From the NCBI RefSeq assembly GCF_001640025.1, contig NC_031671.1, forward strand, positions 62,001-126,000: 64,000 bases of DNA. The letters run 5' to 3'. The notes beneath the pieces were generated by a model. The model ran no database searches and was not told the DNA's origin. It worked only from the letters and a program-made list of their open reading frames with translations. Source of the stretch: Sugiyamaella lignohabitans (Eukaryota > Ascomycota > Dipodascomycetes > Dipodascales > Trichomonascaceae). Of the stretch, positions 1 to 9,964 are shown piece by piece (position 1 is the stretch's first letter; each line of letters begins with the position of its first letter). A program made the position numbers and the translations under genes.

Positions 1-187
1 AGTGCATCTGATAATCTCGTTAGCATTCGATCCCAGATCAAGTAACTCCTCGACCGCACTTACTGAACTTTGACGGAAAAAATATACGGCTCCGAAGGAC
101 TGTCGACAAAAGCGACGTCCGTAACACCCTGCAATTCAGCAGAAAGAGTAAGAGCAAGCATCCTGGCAGTCTCGTTACCAACTCACA
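1..187 (-). other. Possible internal exons of a spliced minus-strand gene running off the left edge
   Basis: On the minus strand two compact intron-like segments follow each other. One runs from 186 down to 129 (GTGAGT donor, TTGCAG acceptor, 58 nt). The other runs from 63 down to 8 (GTAAGT donor, TGCTAAC branch point at 25-19, ATCAG acceptor, 56 nt). The 65-nt piece between them (128 to 64) is open in one frame, reading GVTDVAFVDSPSEPYIF and onward, and would continue past position 8. These sizes match the confirmed introns of the DAL5-family and TAN1 genes here. I could not find a convincing first exon or start codon, because the repeat at 270-453 lies just upstream, and I do not recognise the peptide. 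This is a weak call based on splice signals only. Confidence 0.25.
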
Positions 188-269
188 CCAACAGCTTCAC
201 GCAAATCTTGACCACCCAAATCACAAGCCGCATCTCATGTCCAAGATCGGCATTCAGGGGGAGACCAGC

Positions 270-453
270 TGCCTCCGGCGGCTGGGGCTCCGCCCCAGAC
301 CCCGCTGCTCCTCTCGCTTCGCTCGAGTCGGGCGTGTGGCCGGCCAGCGTAGAATCGTCTCCCCGTGGAATCAGTGCCCGTTCCACACGCAACGACTCGA
401 GCGAAGCGAGAGGAGCCGCGGGGTCTGGGGCGCAGCCCCAGCCGCCGGAGGCA
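270..453. repeat. GC-rich inverted-repeat element, full copy (184 bp)
   Basis: Arm A (270-330) begins TGCCTCCGGCGGCTGGGGC and ends at CTCGAGTCG. Arm B (393-453) is its reverse complement, separated by a 62-bp spacer. It lies 67 bp downstream of the PMT1 stop codon. Confidence 0.9.
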
Positions 454-520
454 CGAGGCGACCGCAACAACAGCTTATTTTTATTAGTGTATATGGGACT
501 AGATTGCTTTACAATGCCAG

Positions 521-3448
521 TTAGACCTCAGCAGCACCGGTCTCTTCTTCTGGGACGTTATCGGGGACGTCTTCGGGGACGACTGCTTCCTCGACGGCAG
601 GCTCGACCGGCTCAGGTTCGGGAACAGGTTCCGGAACGGGCTCGGCAGCTGGCTCGGCAGCTGGTTCAGAGGATTCTGGCTCGGGAGCTGGAGATCCAGC
701 AGCAGGAGCGGCAGGAGCGGGGGAAACGGCACCCTTTTTGTACTTTTCAATGAGCTTTTCGGCAGCCGCCCGGTCAATGGGGTTTCCGTCTTCGTCGCGG
801 TAGGTGATCTTTTTGAGGGTTCGGGTGAAACTGACAGGAGACTCTTTGATTACTGGGGCTGGAGTGGTCTCAAATTCAGAGGGTGCTTCAGATTTGGCGG
901 CTTCGAACTCGGAGACTCCTTCACCGTCGTTAGACGACTCTCTTAAGTTGTCTTCGTCTTCAGCAGTCTCACTGGGAATGGGATTCTCCACAGGACTGGG
1001 GTTCTCGACATCGTAGTCGTATTCTTTGTACTCGGGTTGCTCAATGATACCAGATGATTCGTTGGGTTGTGCAACAGGCTCGACGTTTTGAGCAGCAGCT
1101 TCTTCGGGAGCAGCAACAGACTCAGCAACCTCAGGGCTCGAAGAAGACGACTTCTCGTTGTAGTGAACACTTCGCTTACGGGTGATGATATCGTATTCAG
1201 CATAGGTACCGTGGAAACTGTCACAACTAAAGTCCATGTCAAAGAACTTGGATTGGTTACAGAGATCCTTAGTCCAGGGCAAGCCGTAGATCAGGGGGGA
1301 ATACCAGATGTACCACGCTAAAGCACCAGAGAAGAAAATGACTGTAAGAGCATGTCCAACAAGTTTGTTGCGAATAAGACGGGTGGTAAGGAACTGCCAT
1401 GCCTGAGCAAGTGCGAGGATTCCGAAAAATACTGAGCCAAGATAGTGGTGCAGGAACAATTGACGGTCCATGAGGAACGATGGGAAATAGTGGAACGCCC
1501 AACCAAGCAAATAACTACCAACATTCGAATCGTACAAAGCATAGTCAGGATCATTGTAGAATTGAATTACATTTCGTTGCCAGCTGAGAACCCAGAATGC
1601 CTTGTAAGAAACATACAGCACAACCAACAAACTGAGAGTCCACCAAGTGACTCCGTTTCCAATAAGATAAACTTGACGGTAGTCCTTGACCCAGAAGTTG
1701 ATACCTCTTTGCATCAAAGGCCAGGATTCAGGACGAGATTGCCAGGCATGGGTATCAGTAAGACCAGCATTAACCTTCCACATGACTTTGTTCAATTCGA
1801 TAAACTTTTCGAAAAACGAAGGTTTTCTATAGCTGACAAGCTCGGCATCAGGACCCAACTCAGCGTTCACATTATCCTCCACATACCAAATGGTGTTGGG
1901 CAAAGTACCTCCCTTGATACAGGTGACCTCCTGTTGTTCAAAAGCCCACTTAGGAAGCTTAACAGCGTGCGAGAACAAATGACATCCAGTCATAGTATGA
2001 ACAAGTCTGAACTTGGTTTGCAAGGTACGAACCCGTTCTCTGGCCACACCAGGCTCACTGTACTTTTCGAGAATCTCGACTCTAAAGTTATCATTAGCAT
2101 CACCATCAAAACCCTCATATCCATAAGCAGACACCTCATTATGATGTTCTTGTTCAGACACAGGAGGTCGAACATCGTGAGAATGCAGTCTACGGAAAGT
2201 CGACTTGTGACGAAGCTTAACAATAGCACCGTCTTTAATAAACACAGGGGGTTTCAAGTAATTAGTAGCAGTAATGTTTCCATGAGCATCAGTCTCATAC
2301 TCCTCTAAAGCAGTAGCATTTTCAAGAACCCAGGCGTTATTATGATCCTTGTGAGGATATAAAGTAACCTGTTGTTGCTTGGATCCAGTAGCATACATGT
2401 GGTCATGCGAGTGTAAATAACCGCCTTGAGTATTCCAATGACGAAGAGCAATCTCACTGCCAAAAGCCACATCAGCAGGAATATCATGAGCCAAGTTAGT
2501 ATGTTGTAAAGTGGATTGGAATTCGGGAGACATGAAACTAGCACCATCTCCAGTATTAGACAAACAGATAAAGTGCAGGGCAAACATGCCAACATAGAAT
2601 ACAATAGGAACAATAATCAAAAACACCACGCGAGCGCCGAAATGAGCCAAGAACTTTTTATAACTGACATTCAAGTCGCCTAATAACCACCATAATTGGT
2701 ACAAAGTCAAAGCACCGACCCATCCAATAGTGAACAAACCGACCCATTTAGAACTGACAGTAGCACCCAAACCAAGACCAGTCAAAAACAAGTATCTATA
2801 CCAATCCTTGGTAAAAGGCACCTCATTCTCGAACTTCTTGAATCCATAAGCAGTAATAGCAATGAAGAAAACAAGAGGAGAATCCAAAAGAATGTATCTA
2901 GACTGAGTAGCCAGGGCATTATCAAAAGTCATAAGAGCACTACCAAATAAAGCAATCAAAGGCTTAACACCACTAGCACGCAGAGTCGAGTACGATAACA
3001 TAATAGTAAGAACACCGAGAACTGCTGGGAATGTTCTCATGGCAATATAAGGAACATAGTTTTCCGAAGTGGTATATTCAACACCGATATCAGAAAATTC
3101 GAACTCGCCATCATAACCGGCGAACCAGCCAACAACTGCATACAGCATTTTGGCCAGAGGAGGATGTACATCCATGAAAAACCGGCCAATGATATACTTT
3201 CGAGCAAACCCACCAAAATGGACTTCATCAAATACCACAGAGTCCGGATTGGCCAACCGGAACAACCGAACAAAAAGAGCCACCACCGTCACCAGAGGTA
3301 GAAGCTTAGTATCCAAACCATGCAACGATCTCTCCTTCGCCAGCTGAGGGCTCACCGTAGTGTCCCTATACTCTCGCACGCCCACTACAGCGGACGACTT
3401 CCCTTTTTTCGCCATTTCTGCTCCTGTTAGTGCTAATTCTGGGGCCAT
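521..3448 (-). CDS. PMT1: Protein O-mannosyltransferase, PMT1 family
   Basis: This is a dolichyl-phosphate-mannose:protein mannosyltransferase of the ER membrane (GT39), which starts O-mannosylation of secretory proteins and normally acts as a Pmt1-Pmt2 heterodimer. The protein is about 975 aa from the ATG at 3448. The catalytic luminal signature DSVVFDEVHFGG is at residues ~69-80 and DVHPPLAKML at ~93-102. MIR-type motifs of the large luminal loop follow (HSHDHMYATGSKQQQVTLYP, YGYEGFDGDANDN), and then a second block of membrane spans. These motifs match S. cerevisiae Pmt1 better than Pmt2 or Pmt4. The C-terminal ~200 residues are an unusual P/E/A-rich acidic tail. The frame stays open upstream to 3616, but that part is translated repeat DNA. 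The ATG at 3415 (MAKKGKSS) is an alternative start. Repeats sit 2 bp before the start codon and 67 bp past the stop. Confidence 0.95.
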   Translation of the reverse strand: MAPELALTGAEMAKKGKSSAVVGVREYRDTTVSPQLAKERSLHGLDTKLLPLVTVVALFVRLFRLANPDSVVFDEVHFGGFARKYIIGRFFMDVHPPLAKMLYAVVGWFAGYDGEFEFSDIGVEYTTSENYVPYIAMRTFPAVLGVLTIMLSYSTLRASGVKPLIALFGSALMTFDNALATQSRYILLDSPLVFFIAITAYGFKKFENEVPFTKDWYRYLFLTGLGLGATVSSKWVGLFTIGWVGALTLYQLWWLLGDLNVSYKKFLAHFGARVVFLIIVPIVFYVGMFALHFICLSNTGDGASFMSPEFQSTLQHTNLAHDIPADVAFGSEIALRHWNTQGGYLHSHDHMYATGSKQQQVTLYPHKDHNNAWVLENATALEEYETDAHGNITATNYLKPPVFIKDGAIVKLRHKSTFRRLHSHDVRPPVSEQEHHNEVSAYGYEGFDGDANDNFRVEILEKYSEPGVARERVRTLQTKFRLVHTMTGCHLFSHAVKLPKWAFEQQEVTCIKGGTLPNTIWYVEDNVNAELGPDAELVSYRKPSFFEKFIELNKVMWKVNAGLTDTHAWQSRPESWPLMQRGINFWVKDYRQVYLIGNGVTWWTLSLLVVLYVSYKAFWVLSWQRNVIQFYNDPDYALYDSNVGSYLLGWAFHYFPSFLMDRQLFLHHYLGSVFFGILALAQAWQFLTTRLIRNKLVGHALTVIFFSGALAWYIWYSPLIYGLPWTKDLCNQSKFFDMDFSCDSFHGTYAEYDIITRKRSVHYNEKSSSSSPEVAESVAAPEEAAAQNVEPVAQPNESSGIIEQPEYKEYDYDVENPSPVENPIPSETAEDEDNLRESSNDGEGVSEFEAAKSEAPSEFETTPAPVIKESPVSFTRTLKKITYRDEDGNPIDRAAAEKLIEKYKKGAVSPAPAAPAAGSPAPEPESSEPAAEPAAEPVPEPVPEPEPVEPAVEEAVVPEDVPDNVPEEETGAAEV

Positions 3449-3450
3449 TG

Positions 3451-3590
3451 TGCCTCCGGCGGCTGGGGCTCCGCCCCAGACCCTGGTTGCTCCTCTCGCT
3501 TCGCTCGAGTCGTTACGTCTACGGTGCCAGCAAACTCCTGCGAAGCAGGAGCAACCAGGGTCTGGGGCGGAGCCCCAGCCGCCGGAGGCA
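3451..3590. repeat. GC-rich inverted-repeat element abutting the PMT1 start
   Basis: Arm A is 3451-3512. Arm B (about 3535-3590) uses the CTCCTGC-GAA-GCAGGAG inner hairpin instead of the CTCGAGCG form. Only two bases separate it from the PMT1 ATG, so it occupies the 5' leader or core promoter. Confidence 0.9.
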
Positions 3591-5267
3591 TGCCCACCTC
3601 GAGGATCACGACCCAATTGACAACTTACTTGAAGTGATGGTAGCCAGAACCCGTGTCAACAAGGATCTCGACGCAATGAGCAGCAGCGAGACAAGTTCGA
3701 AGGGGAGTTTTCCAGAAATGAGCTCGTTTGTCTTTTAACCAGACAATCAGTCAGCGGATGCAATACAACCAGACAGAAGAACAACAACGAAAAAAAAATC
3801 TGGTGAAATCACAGACAATGGCTCAAGCTCAAACCAATTTGTCGACGTAATCGAGATCAGCCAAGATTTCACTTGCACCTTTGAAGCCAGCCCCGTACAG
3901 ACCAGACGCGTGTCAATCTCAGCCTGAACCCACCCGCCCTGCGGCTGAAACATTATATCTGACGCGAGAGTCGCATCCCTGCAGCAGGCCTGCGGCATCT
4001 GCTAAATTAAGAAACCGAATCAATTAATACCAGCGTTTCACAAGCCCTATAATGCACGCTGCTGCACCGTTTCAGCGCCGATCGCTCAGGGGGACTCAGG
4101 GGGTTACGCCTTTTTGTCGCTGCTGCTCCCTCCATCTCTCTTCGTATAAATCCCATTTATCAATTTTCGAATGAAAAAACCCGCCTGAACCCTGTACTTG
4201 CTTTCCTGCACTAGTTTCAAGCACGATCTGGCCACATCAGCACCTACTGCCCCCGTGCACGTCTAAACCTTGTTCGTGCTGACACACCTCATCTTCCCTA
4301 TTAAGCTTTCTCTTCGGGTGGGTCGAATGCCAGCTCATACTTCTCGGCAGCGGGGATGCCTCCGGCGGCTGGGGCTCCGCCCCAGACCCTGGTTGCTCCT
4401 CTCGCTTCGCTCGAGTCGTTGCGTAGTGGTGCCAAACCGCTAGCTGTTTTGTAAGGAGTCCAAAGGAAGATTTAAAACTCCGAATGAAGATTCACCAGAG
4501 TGAAACATTAGCAAATCACATTGAATTTAAAAAAAAGTCCGGAATACATCGGTCAGAAACTAGAGTCAAGGTATGCTTCCAAAGATATTTATAGACACAT
4601 CAATGTCGGTACTAGTACTGGAGGGACACAAGAGTTGTCGTACCACAGTCGGTTCTGTGGTGGAAACAAAAAAAAAATTGCCAAAAAGAACCCCAAGCAA
4701 AAGAGTCGCTAAAGACCATTAACTACGACAATGCAACTACGACCACCAGAAGGTAATGAATTTTTTGGATGTGAAGAGCATTAACAGAATATAGGAGATT
4801 GGATGACAACACTACTCGCCATAATGCAAAAAGAGGCACTGACAAACCACAGTGATTCTGGCGGCTGTGGAGTCCAATATGCTCCTGACTCCGATATGAT
4901 TGTGCGAATCCGACCTGATGGCCAATAAGGCATATTCAACTAAGTGAATGTCCTAGTCAAAGAAGTCTCTTTCTTCCGGGGAGATATGACAGGAATATTT
5001 GCCTAATATGTGTTTCCCGTTAGTATCTCGTCCAAGGTATCGTTTGTTCTATGCAGAAATGACAGGCATGGTTATTGAAAGACTGTTTCCTATTAGTACC
5101 TTGTCCACAGTATCTATGAAATGATGCAAAAACTCTAAAGATGATATCTTGAAAGATAGGTTTTAACTGTAGGAATGAGCTGCTCTATGTTTACAGCTAA
5201 CCCAGACAGTGAAGGTTCCTCTCGCTTCATTGTTTCTTCGGGTCAAAGATGTTTGCCAGCAAGTAAC
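3591..5267. other. Intergenic interval with one solo repeat arm
   Basis: This is the PMT1 upstream region and the far 3' flank of the F-box gene. The short ORFs at 3747-3998 and 4521-4712 have no recognisable features. Apart from the solo arm at 4357-4418, I see no gene or RNA signature. Confidence 0.5.
4357..4418 (+). repeat. Solo arm A of the GC-rich repeat
   Basis: A single 62-bp arm runs from TGCCTCCGG to CTCGAGTCG. No inverted partner is visible downstream, so this is a truncated or half copy. Confidence 0.85.
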
Positions 5268-5379
5268 GACTCGAGCGAAGCGAGAGGAGCCACGGGGTCT
5301 GGGGCAGAGCCCCAGCCGCCGGAGGCATGGCCACAGAAGAAAAACGGGGTCTGGGGCGGAGCCCCAGCTGCCAGAGGCA
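5268..5379 (-). repeat. Arm B of the GC-rich repeat plus a second truncated arm B in tandem
   Basis: A complete arm B is at 5268-5327. A second copy of only its distal hairpin part (GGTCTGGGGCGGAGCCCCAG, 5347-5366) follows in the same orientation and ends in a diverged CTGCCAGAGGCA. Immediately upstream, 5218-5244 holds a degraded CCTCTCGCTTC fragment that may be the remnant of arm A. The pair ends 43 bp past the F-box gene stop codon. Confidence 0.85.
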
Positions 5380-5422
5380 GGTGAGTAGGAAATGTACAAT
5401 ATAAATATTATGCAAAATGAGA

Positions 5423-6883
5423 CTAGTATATCCAGACACCACCGTCACGGCTTTCGAGGACCTCGACAAGTTCGCCCATGTCGTCTTGGGACGGGTTCCA
5501 GCCGAGCTTGTTGCTGATGCGGATGTGGGTCAGATCGGGCAGCTTGTCTTCGAGGATGGCGAGAGTGACGTCGTCGGCGTGGATTTTACTCGCTTGGCCC
5601 AGCATGCCTGAGGAATCGAGAGTGAGAAATTTCAGTGGATGGGGAACTAATCGTCCGAGTGGGTCACAGGGAAGATTGGGCTCGGCAAAAATATAGCGCG
5701 AAAGGTAGTCTACAGAAACGGTCAACGACTTTAGATTGGGACATAGTCGCAAAATGGAATCTAGTGCATTCGGTCGTAGAGCGGGTAGTGGAAATATCAC
5801 TTTCAATGTAGTCAGGTGAGACCCGAGTCGACCACACAGCGACCGTAACGACTCGGAAGTCACAAATGGACAATGATTAACTGATAAATGCGTTATTGTT
5901 TTGGGAAATGTTGTCTCGGTCACAAACTCGTTGGAAATACCGCCGGCCAGACCTAGGTACTTGATATTAGATGGCCACACTGAATCGTACTCTTGACAGA
6001 ACACCGATGAACGAGGGAATTCTAATCGTTCAAGATGTTTGGCATTGCGAATAGCAAGAAACAACTCTCTCAGATCCACTGTCTCGGATACAAGACCCAG
6101 GTCCAGTGTTCGAAGCTGGTGACATGATCTCAGACTCACTAATGGAGAGTACCCAAAACTGGTCTGAGGGGCTATAAACGTCTGTAATCCTGAAGAACAT
6201 CTCCGTAATAGTCTTGCTGTATAAGAGTTCTTGCCGGATTGAATAATATTTCGCAAATCAAGAACCCTGACTAATGATCCCAAATAGCTTGACGAACTAA
6301 TCGTCTCAACAAACCGGCTATAATTGCCCACTCCAAGAACAGGCGTATGATAAACATGTTTCAAACCACTTCTATACCACGTACTATTCACGTACAAAAT
6401 CGAATCAGTCACTGGTCCTGGAAGAAAACTGAAAACAACGTCTAAAATCTCCGGAGGCAGATAAACCGCTCGACCAGTATCACCAGCTCCAGTCTTGCGT
6501 TTATGAGCCAGAGTCAATCTCTTAATCTCATTATCCGGGTCGTCACTATCAACATCTAGGTCATCATTTTCACCATCCGAATTTAAATCTAAATCGTCAT
6601 CGTCTCTATCAGCCTGGCTCCCTGAACCACCAGCACCAGCCTCACTATTCTTCTGAATCGACAGTTCTCCGAGCAGACTCGTTACACTGGCAGTAGTCGT
6701 ACTACCATCACCCTCAGATCCGTTCACAGACTCCTTAGCAGGTACACCCGGGCCATACCGCCGATAAGGAGGCCGGATCTTTCGCGGTCTTCGTTTATTA
6801 GCTATCTTGACAGTAGGACTCTCTGCAAGTCCGCTTATTAATGCAATGCCTGTACCAACTCCGGTATCACCAGACAGATTCAA
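5423..6883 (-). CDS. F-box/leucine-rich-repeat-like protein (5' end incomplete)
   Basis: The open frame covers about 486 codons. It has a basic N-terminus (NKRRPRKIRPPYRRYG), a strongly acidic stretch (RDDDDLDLNSDGENDD), and then an F-box-like segment beginning VYLPPEILDVVFSFLPG. The remainder resembles irregular LRRs (LVRVLDLRN, LRTLDLGLV, HLERLEFP, ITHLSVNHC, LKSLTVS). F-box proteins bind Skp1 and select substrates for SCF ubiquitin ligases, so this role is inferred from the domain. There is no in-frame ATG before the last ~70 residues. The frame opens at a TTG (6883) after a TAA, so the true start must lie in an upstream exon that I could not fix. Acceptor-like sites occur just inside the open frame, for example the GTACAG near 6847-6852. 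The exact family is not recognised. Confidence 0.7.
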   Translation of the reverse strand: MNLSGDTGVGTGIALISGLAESPTVKIANKRRPRKIRPPYRRYGPGVPAKESVNGSEGDGSTTTASVTSLLGELSIQKNSEAGAGGSGSQADRDDDDLDLNSDGENDDLDVDSDDPDNEIKRLTLAHKRKTGAGDTGRAVYLPPEILDVVFSFLPGPVTDSILYVNSTWYRSGLKHVYHTPVLGVGNYSRFVETISSSSYLGSLVRVLDLRNIIQSGKNSYTARLLRRCSSGLQTFIAPQTSFGYSPLVSLRSCHQLRTLDLGLVSETVDLRELFLAIRNAKHLERLEFPRSSVFCQEYDSVWPSNIKYLGLAGGISNEFVTETTFPKTITHLSVNHCPFVTSESLRSLCGRLGSHLTTLKVIFPLPALRPNALDSILRLCPNLKSLTVSVDYLSRYIFAEPNLPCDPLGRLVPHPLKFLTLDSSGMLGQASKIHADDVTLAILEDKLPDLTHIRISNKLGWNPSQDDMGELVEVLESRDGGVWIY

Positions 6884-7123
6884 AAATAAAACAAATTACA
6901 AGCCTCACACAAACAAATATCTTCACTCGAGCGTAATTTGTAACGAATCTCCCCAAAAAAACCACCAAAAAAACCGGCTTCTTTCCTTCTCAATCTACCA
7001 AAATGAAAAACCACAAACTCCCATCTGCCCTCCACAATCTACTTCACTTCACGGACTTTTGCCAGCCGTACGTCTATCAGAGTTTACCCTAACCTTGATA
7101 AGATCTCAGGGGGAGGTGGGTCA

Positions 7124-7271
7124 TGCCTCCGGCGACTGGGGCTCCGCCCCAGACCCTGGTTGCTCCTCTCGCTTCGCTCGAGTCGTTGCGTCGGGTTGCC
7201 AGGGTCCCGGAAAAACTCCTACTTCGCAGGAGCAACCAGGGTCTGGGGCGGAGCCCCAGCCGCCGGAGGCA
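7124..7271. repeat. GC-rich inverted-repeat element, full copy
   Basis: Arm A begins at 7124 with a GGCGACTGGGG variant (C to A). Arm B ends at 7271 and carries CTCCTACTTCGCAGGAG, one mismatch from the usual perfect hairpin. It lies 240 bp upstream of the F-box open frame. Confidence 0.9.
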
Positions 7272-8236
7272 CACCTGCCTCCTCAGGGATATCAGCCGAC
7301 CGATATGGTAAGTGGTCCCGTCGGGCATTTATGAGCTCCTCTGGGTTATCTGGGTGTGCTGATTATGCCGCCGACCGGATCTGATTGCGGGTTTGGTGTG
7401 AAAAGTTCGCCAGGGTTCGAAATGCATTGAAGCCCGTCTTTGAAATTGGACTTGTGAATAGTGGGCAGTGAGATTGGTCAGTTGAAGATGGGGTTGAGTA
7501 GCGGGGTAGAGAAATGGGGGTAGACGTGAGGGTTTGTAGTATGAGATTTGAGACGGGGGTCCAGGACGAAAGGAAGACGGGCCATGGATTCCGCGCCATT
7601 CCGCGCCATTCCGCGATGGTGGAGATACCCTCGATCCACCGGACTATATCTCCGCATTAGATATGCGAGTAAGAGGGTCACCAGTCCCGCTTCTGTCTGA
7701 TAAGGTATCTGTGTGCAGGAATCTCACATATTGATAACAACCCCCACTACACCTGGCGATCACGTCATGCCTATTTCGTCCAAAATAACCGACAGTGATA
7801 TTCACCAGCTGTTTGATAATGAATGATAGCATGGACGGTGGTAGGGGTGGTCGTTTGGAGGCTGTGGTTGCTATGTGTATCTAATCCCGGTAAATCCGTG
7901 CGCCGGTCAGCAAGATATTCACGTTATCTGACAGGATTTGAGTTTATTCTTGGCACATGTATGTCGTCTCGACTAATCAAGCATCGATCAAAGCATTGAT
8001 ATCTCATGCAGATGAGTTTTTTATAGTTGTTTCGTCGCTTATATTACCTTTGCTGTGTGGTCGATCAATATCGAAGATAACAGGGGAAAAATGTTGAGCG
8101 TTTATTATAAATATGCCCATCTTGAAACTGTATATCAATTTATTCAATTGATCGGTTCATCCCACACGAGCCGCCTCTAATATTACTACTATTACCACTA
8201 ATAATAATAGTGCAATAGTACTACACAAGCTTTACA
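7272..8236. other. Divergent promoter region between the F-box and HOL1-like genes
   Basis: No gene is visible. It contains a short tandem repeat of ATTCCGCGCC (7588-7615, about 2.5 units). An A/T-rich leader precedes the transporter ATG, with ACTATTACCACTAATAATAA near 8188-8207. Confidence 0.5.
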
Positions 8237-9922
8237 ATGGGTCTGTTATATTTTCCTCGGAACGACACTCATCTTGATGATGGTACTGAGATCCCTGGTA
8301 CTGTTAAATTGGTAGATGTTGACCATAATTTGGATGTCCAGCATCAGGGCGAGAAAGATGTCATTCTAGTGCCCCAGCCTACTAATAGTCCTGATGATCC
8401 TTTGAATTGGACTCCTTTTAGAAAGATCATTACTCTTATCTGGCCATGCTACTATACATTTATGGTAGCAGTTCTGGCGGCTGTTCCTGCTATTTCATAC
8501 CCAGAAATGGTGACAGATTTAGGAATCCCTCTTGGAAATCTTGTATCAGGTACTGGCTACCTTTTCTTGTTCTTTGGTCTTGGTTGTCTTTTCTGGCAAC
8601 CAATTGCATTGAACTTCGGCCGTCGTCCTGTATATATCTACACTCTGTTAATAGGGGGTATTGCCTGTCCACTGTGGCTCAATCATGTGTCCAGTTCAGG
8701 TGAATACTATGCGAACCGTATTATCTGTGGATTCTTTCTGTCTTCTGTTGAATCTCTCGGTGAAGTCGTGGTGGGTGATCTGTATTTCACCCATCAAAGA
8801 GGTATGGGCATTAACATCTACATGATGTCTCTTCTCAGTGGAACGTTTCTTGGACCACTGGCTGGTTCTTTCATCACTGGAAGCATGACCTGGAAATGGC
8901 TGAACAATTTCCTGGCTATTTTCTGCGGCATGGGTGTCATTCTGTCATACATCTTCATGGAAGAGACGATGTTTTTCCGACCTGCTGCTGCAGAAGATAT
9001 CCTGTCCCGTGCTGGTGTAGTTCACCATGCTGAAGAACAAGAAGCAGACATGTCTACTACCAGCTCGTCCAATGGCAACGAGAAGAATGTCGCCAGCACC
9101 GTGCAACTCAACTCAGGAGCTGGTTCAATTGAGGAGCTTGCACCTCCTGCCCGTAAGACATACTTCCAGAGATATCCCATCCTCTTCTACCGATCACCAG
9201 GCCAGCCAAATCTGTTCTTCCAGTCTGTCATTCGACCTCTACAAATCTTTGTATACTTTCTCCCTGTTGCCTGGAGCGGATTAGTAGTGTCGCTAGCACT
9301 TGCGTGGTGGTCAGTAGCCGGTGGTACCATCGCAGCTATTCTAGCAGAACCTCCTTACAATTTTGGATCCAGTGCTCTTGGACTCGTTTACATCTCCCCT
9401 CTGGTCTCATCGATCATCTGTGGATACATTGGAGGACCACTTTCCGACCGGTTCTGTCTCTGGATGGCCCGACATAACAACGGAGTTCGTGAGCCTGAGT
9501 TCCGATTCTACATTGGAATCTTAGCACTGATCTTGACGCCTGCTGGATTATGGATGTACGGAATCGGTGCCGCTCACCAAGCCCCCTGGCCCGTCATTGT
9601 CATTGGATACGGATTTTCCACTGTCGGTTCTACACTCGGACAATCACTGCCGTACACATATATCATGGACTGTTACCCACGCATTGGCGGCGATTCCATG
9701 GTCACCGTCATTCTCGTGCGAAACATCATCGGCGGCTTCGCATTCGCATACGCCATCACCCCCTGGATTGCGACCGACGGCTACCAAACGACCTTCATCA
9801 TCCTCGGCCTGCTCAGCATCTTTTTCTGGCTCACTTGTATCCCCATCATCATCTTCGGCAAATCTCTCCGCCGCAAAACTGCCCAACGCTACCACCAGTA
9901 CGCACAAACGTCCTCTCACTAG
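8237..9922 (+). CDS. HOL1-like MFS transporter
   Basis: This is a 561-aa major facilitator of the fungal DHA1 type with 12 predicted membrane spans. The N-terminal cytoplasmic motif LVPQPTNSPDDPLNWTPFRK matches the family of S. cerevisiae Hol1, which has been linked to cation and polyamine uptake. LWMARHNNGVREPEFRFY, before the eighth span, is also Hol1-like. Loop 2-3 has NFGRRPVY in the position of MFS motif A. A hydrophilic central loop (residues ~255-305, S/N/E-rich) separates the two six-span halves. The ATG at 8237 follows an A/T-rich leader and gives full family length. The substrate is not deducible from sequence. A compound repeat starts 42 bp past the stop. Confidence 0.85.
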   Translation: MGLLYFPRNDTHLDDGTEIPGTVKLVDVDHNLDVQHQGEKDVILVPQPTNSPDDPLNWTPFRKIITLIWPCYYTFMVAVLAAVPAISYPEMVTDLGIPLGNLVSGTGYLFLFFGLGCLFWQPIALNFGRRPVYIYTLLIGGIACPLWLNHVSSSGEYYANRIICGFFLSSVESLGEVVVGDLYFTHQRGMGINIYMMSLLSGTFLGPLAGSFITGSMTWKWLNNFLAIFCGMGVILSYIFMEETMFFRPAAAEDILSRAGVVHHAEEQEADMSTTSSSNGNEKNVASTVQLNSGAGSIEELAPPARKTYFQRYPILFYRSPGQPNLFFQSVIRPLQIFVYFLPVAWSGLVVSLALAWWSVAGGTIAAILAEPPYNFGSSALGLVYISPLVSSIICGYIGGPLSDRFCLWMARHNNGVREPEFRFYIGILALILTPAGLWMYGIGAAHQAPWPVIVIGYGFSTVGSTLGQSLPYTYIMDCYPRIGGDSMVTVILVRNIIGGFAFAYAITPWIATDGYQTTFIILGLLSIFFWLTCIPIIIFGKSLRRKTAQRYHQYAQTSSH

Positions 9923-9964
9923 CTCTGTTTTCCTCCAATGATTCTGTTTTCTGTATCCCTTCTC

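Noticed and set aside
70..753. 227-aa plus-strand ORF
   Set aside because: It runs through the repeat at 270-453 and then antisense over the PMT1 C-terminal tail. No family features.
3449..3616. N-terminal extension of PMT1
   Set aside because: It is a translation of the inverted repeat ([14 protein letters not shown] peptide), seen at many loci in all frames.
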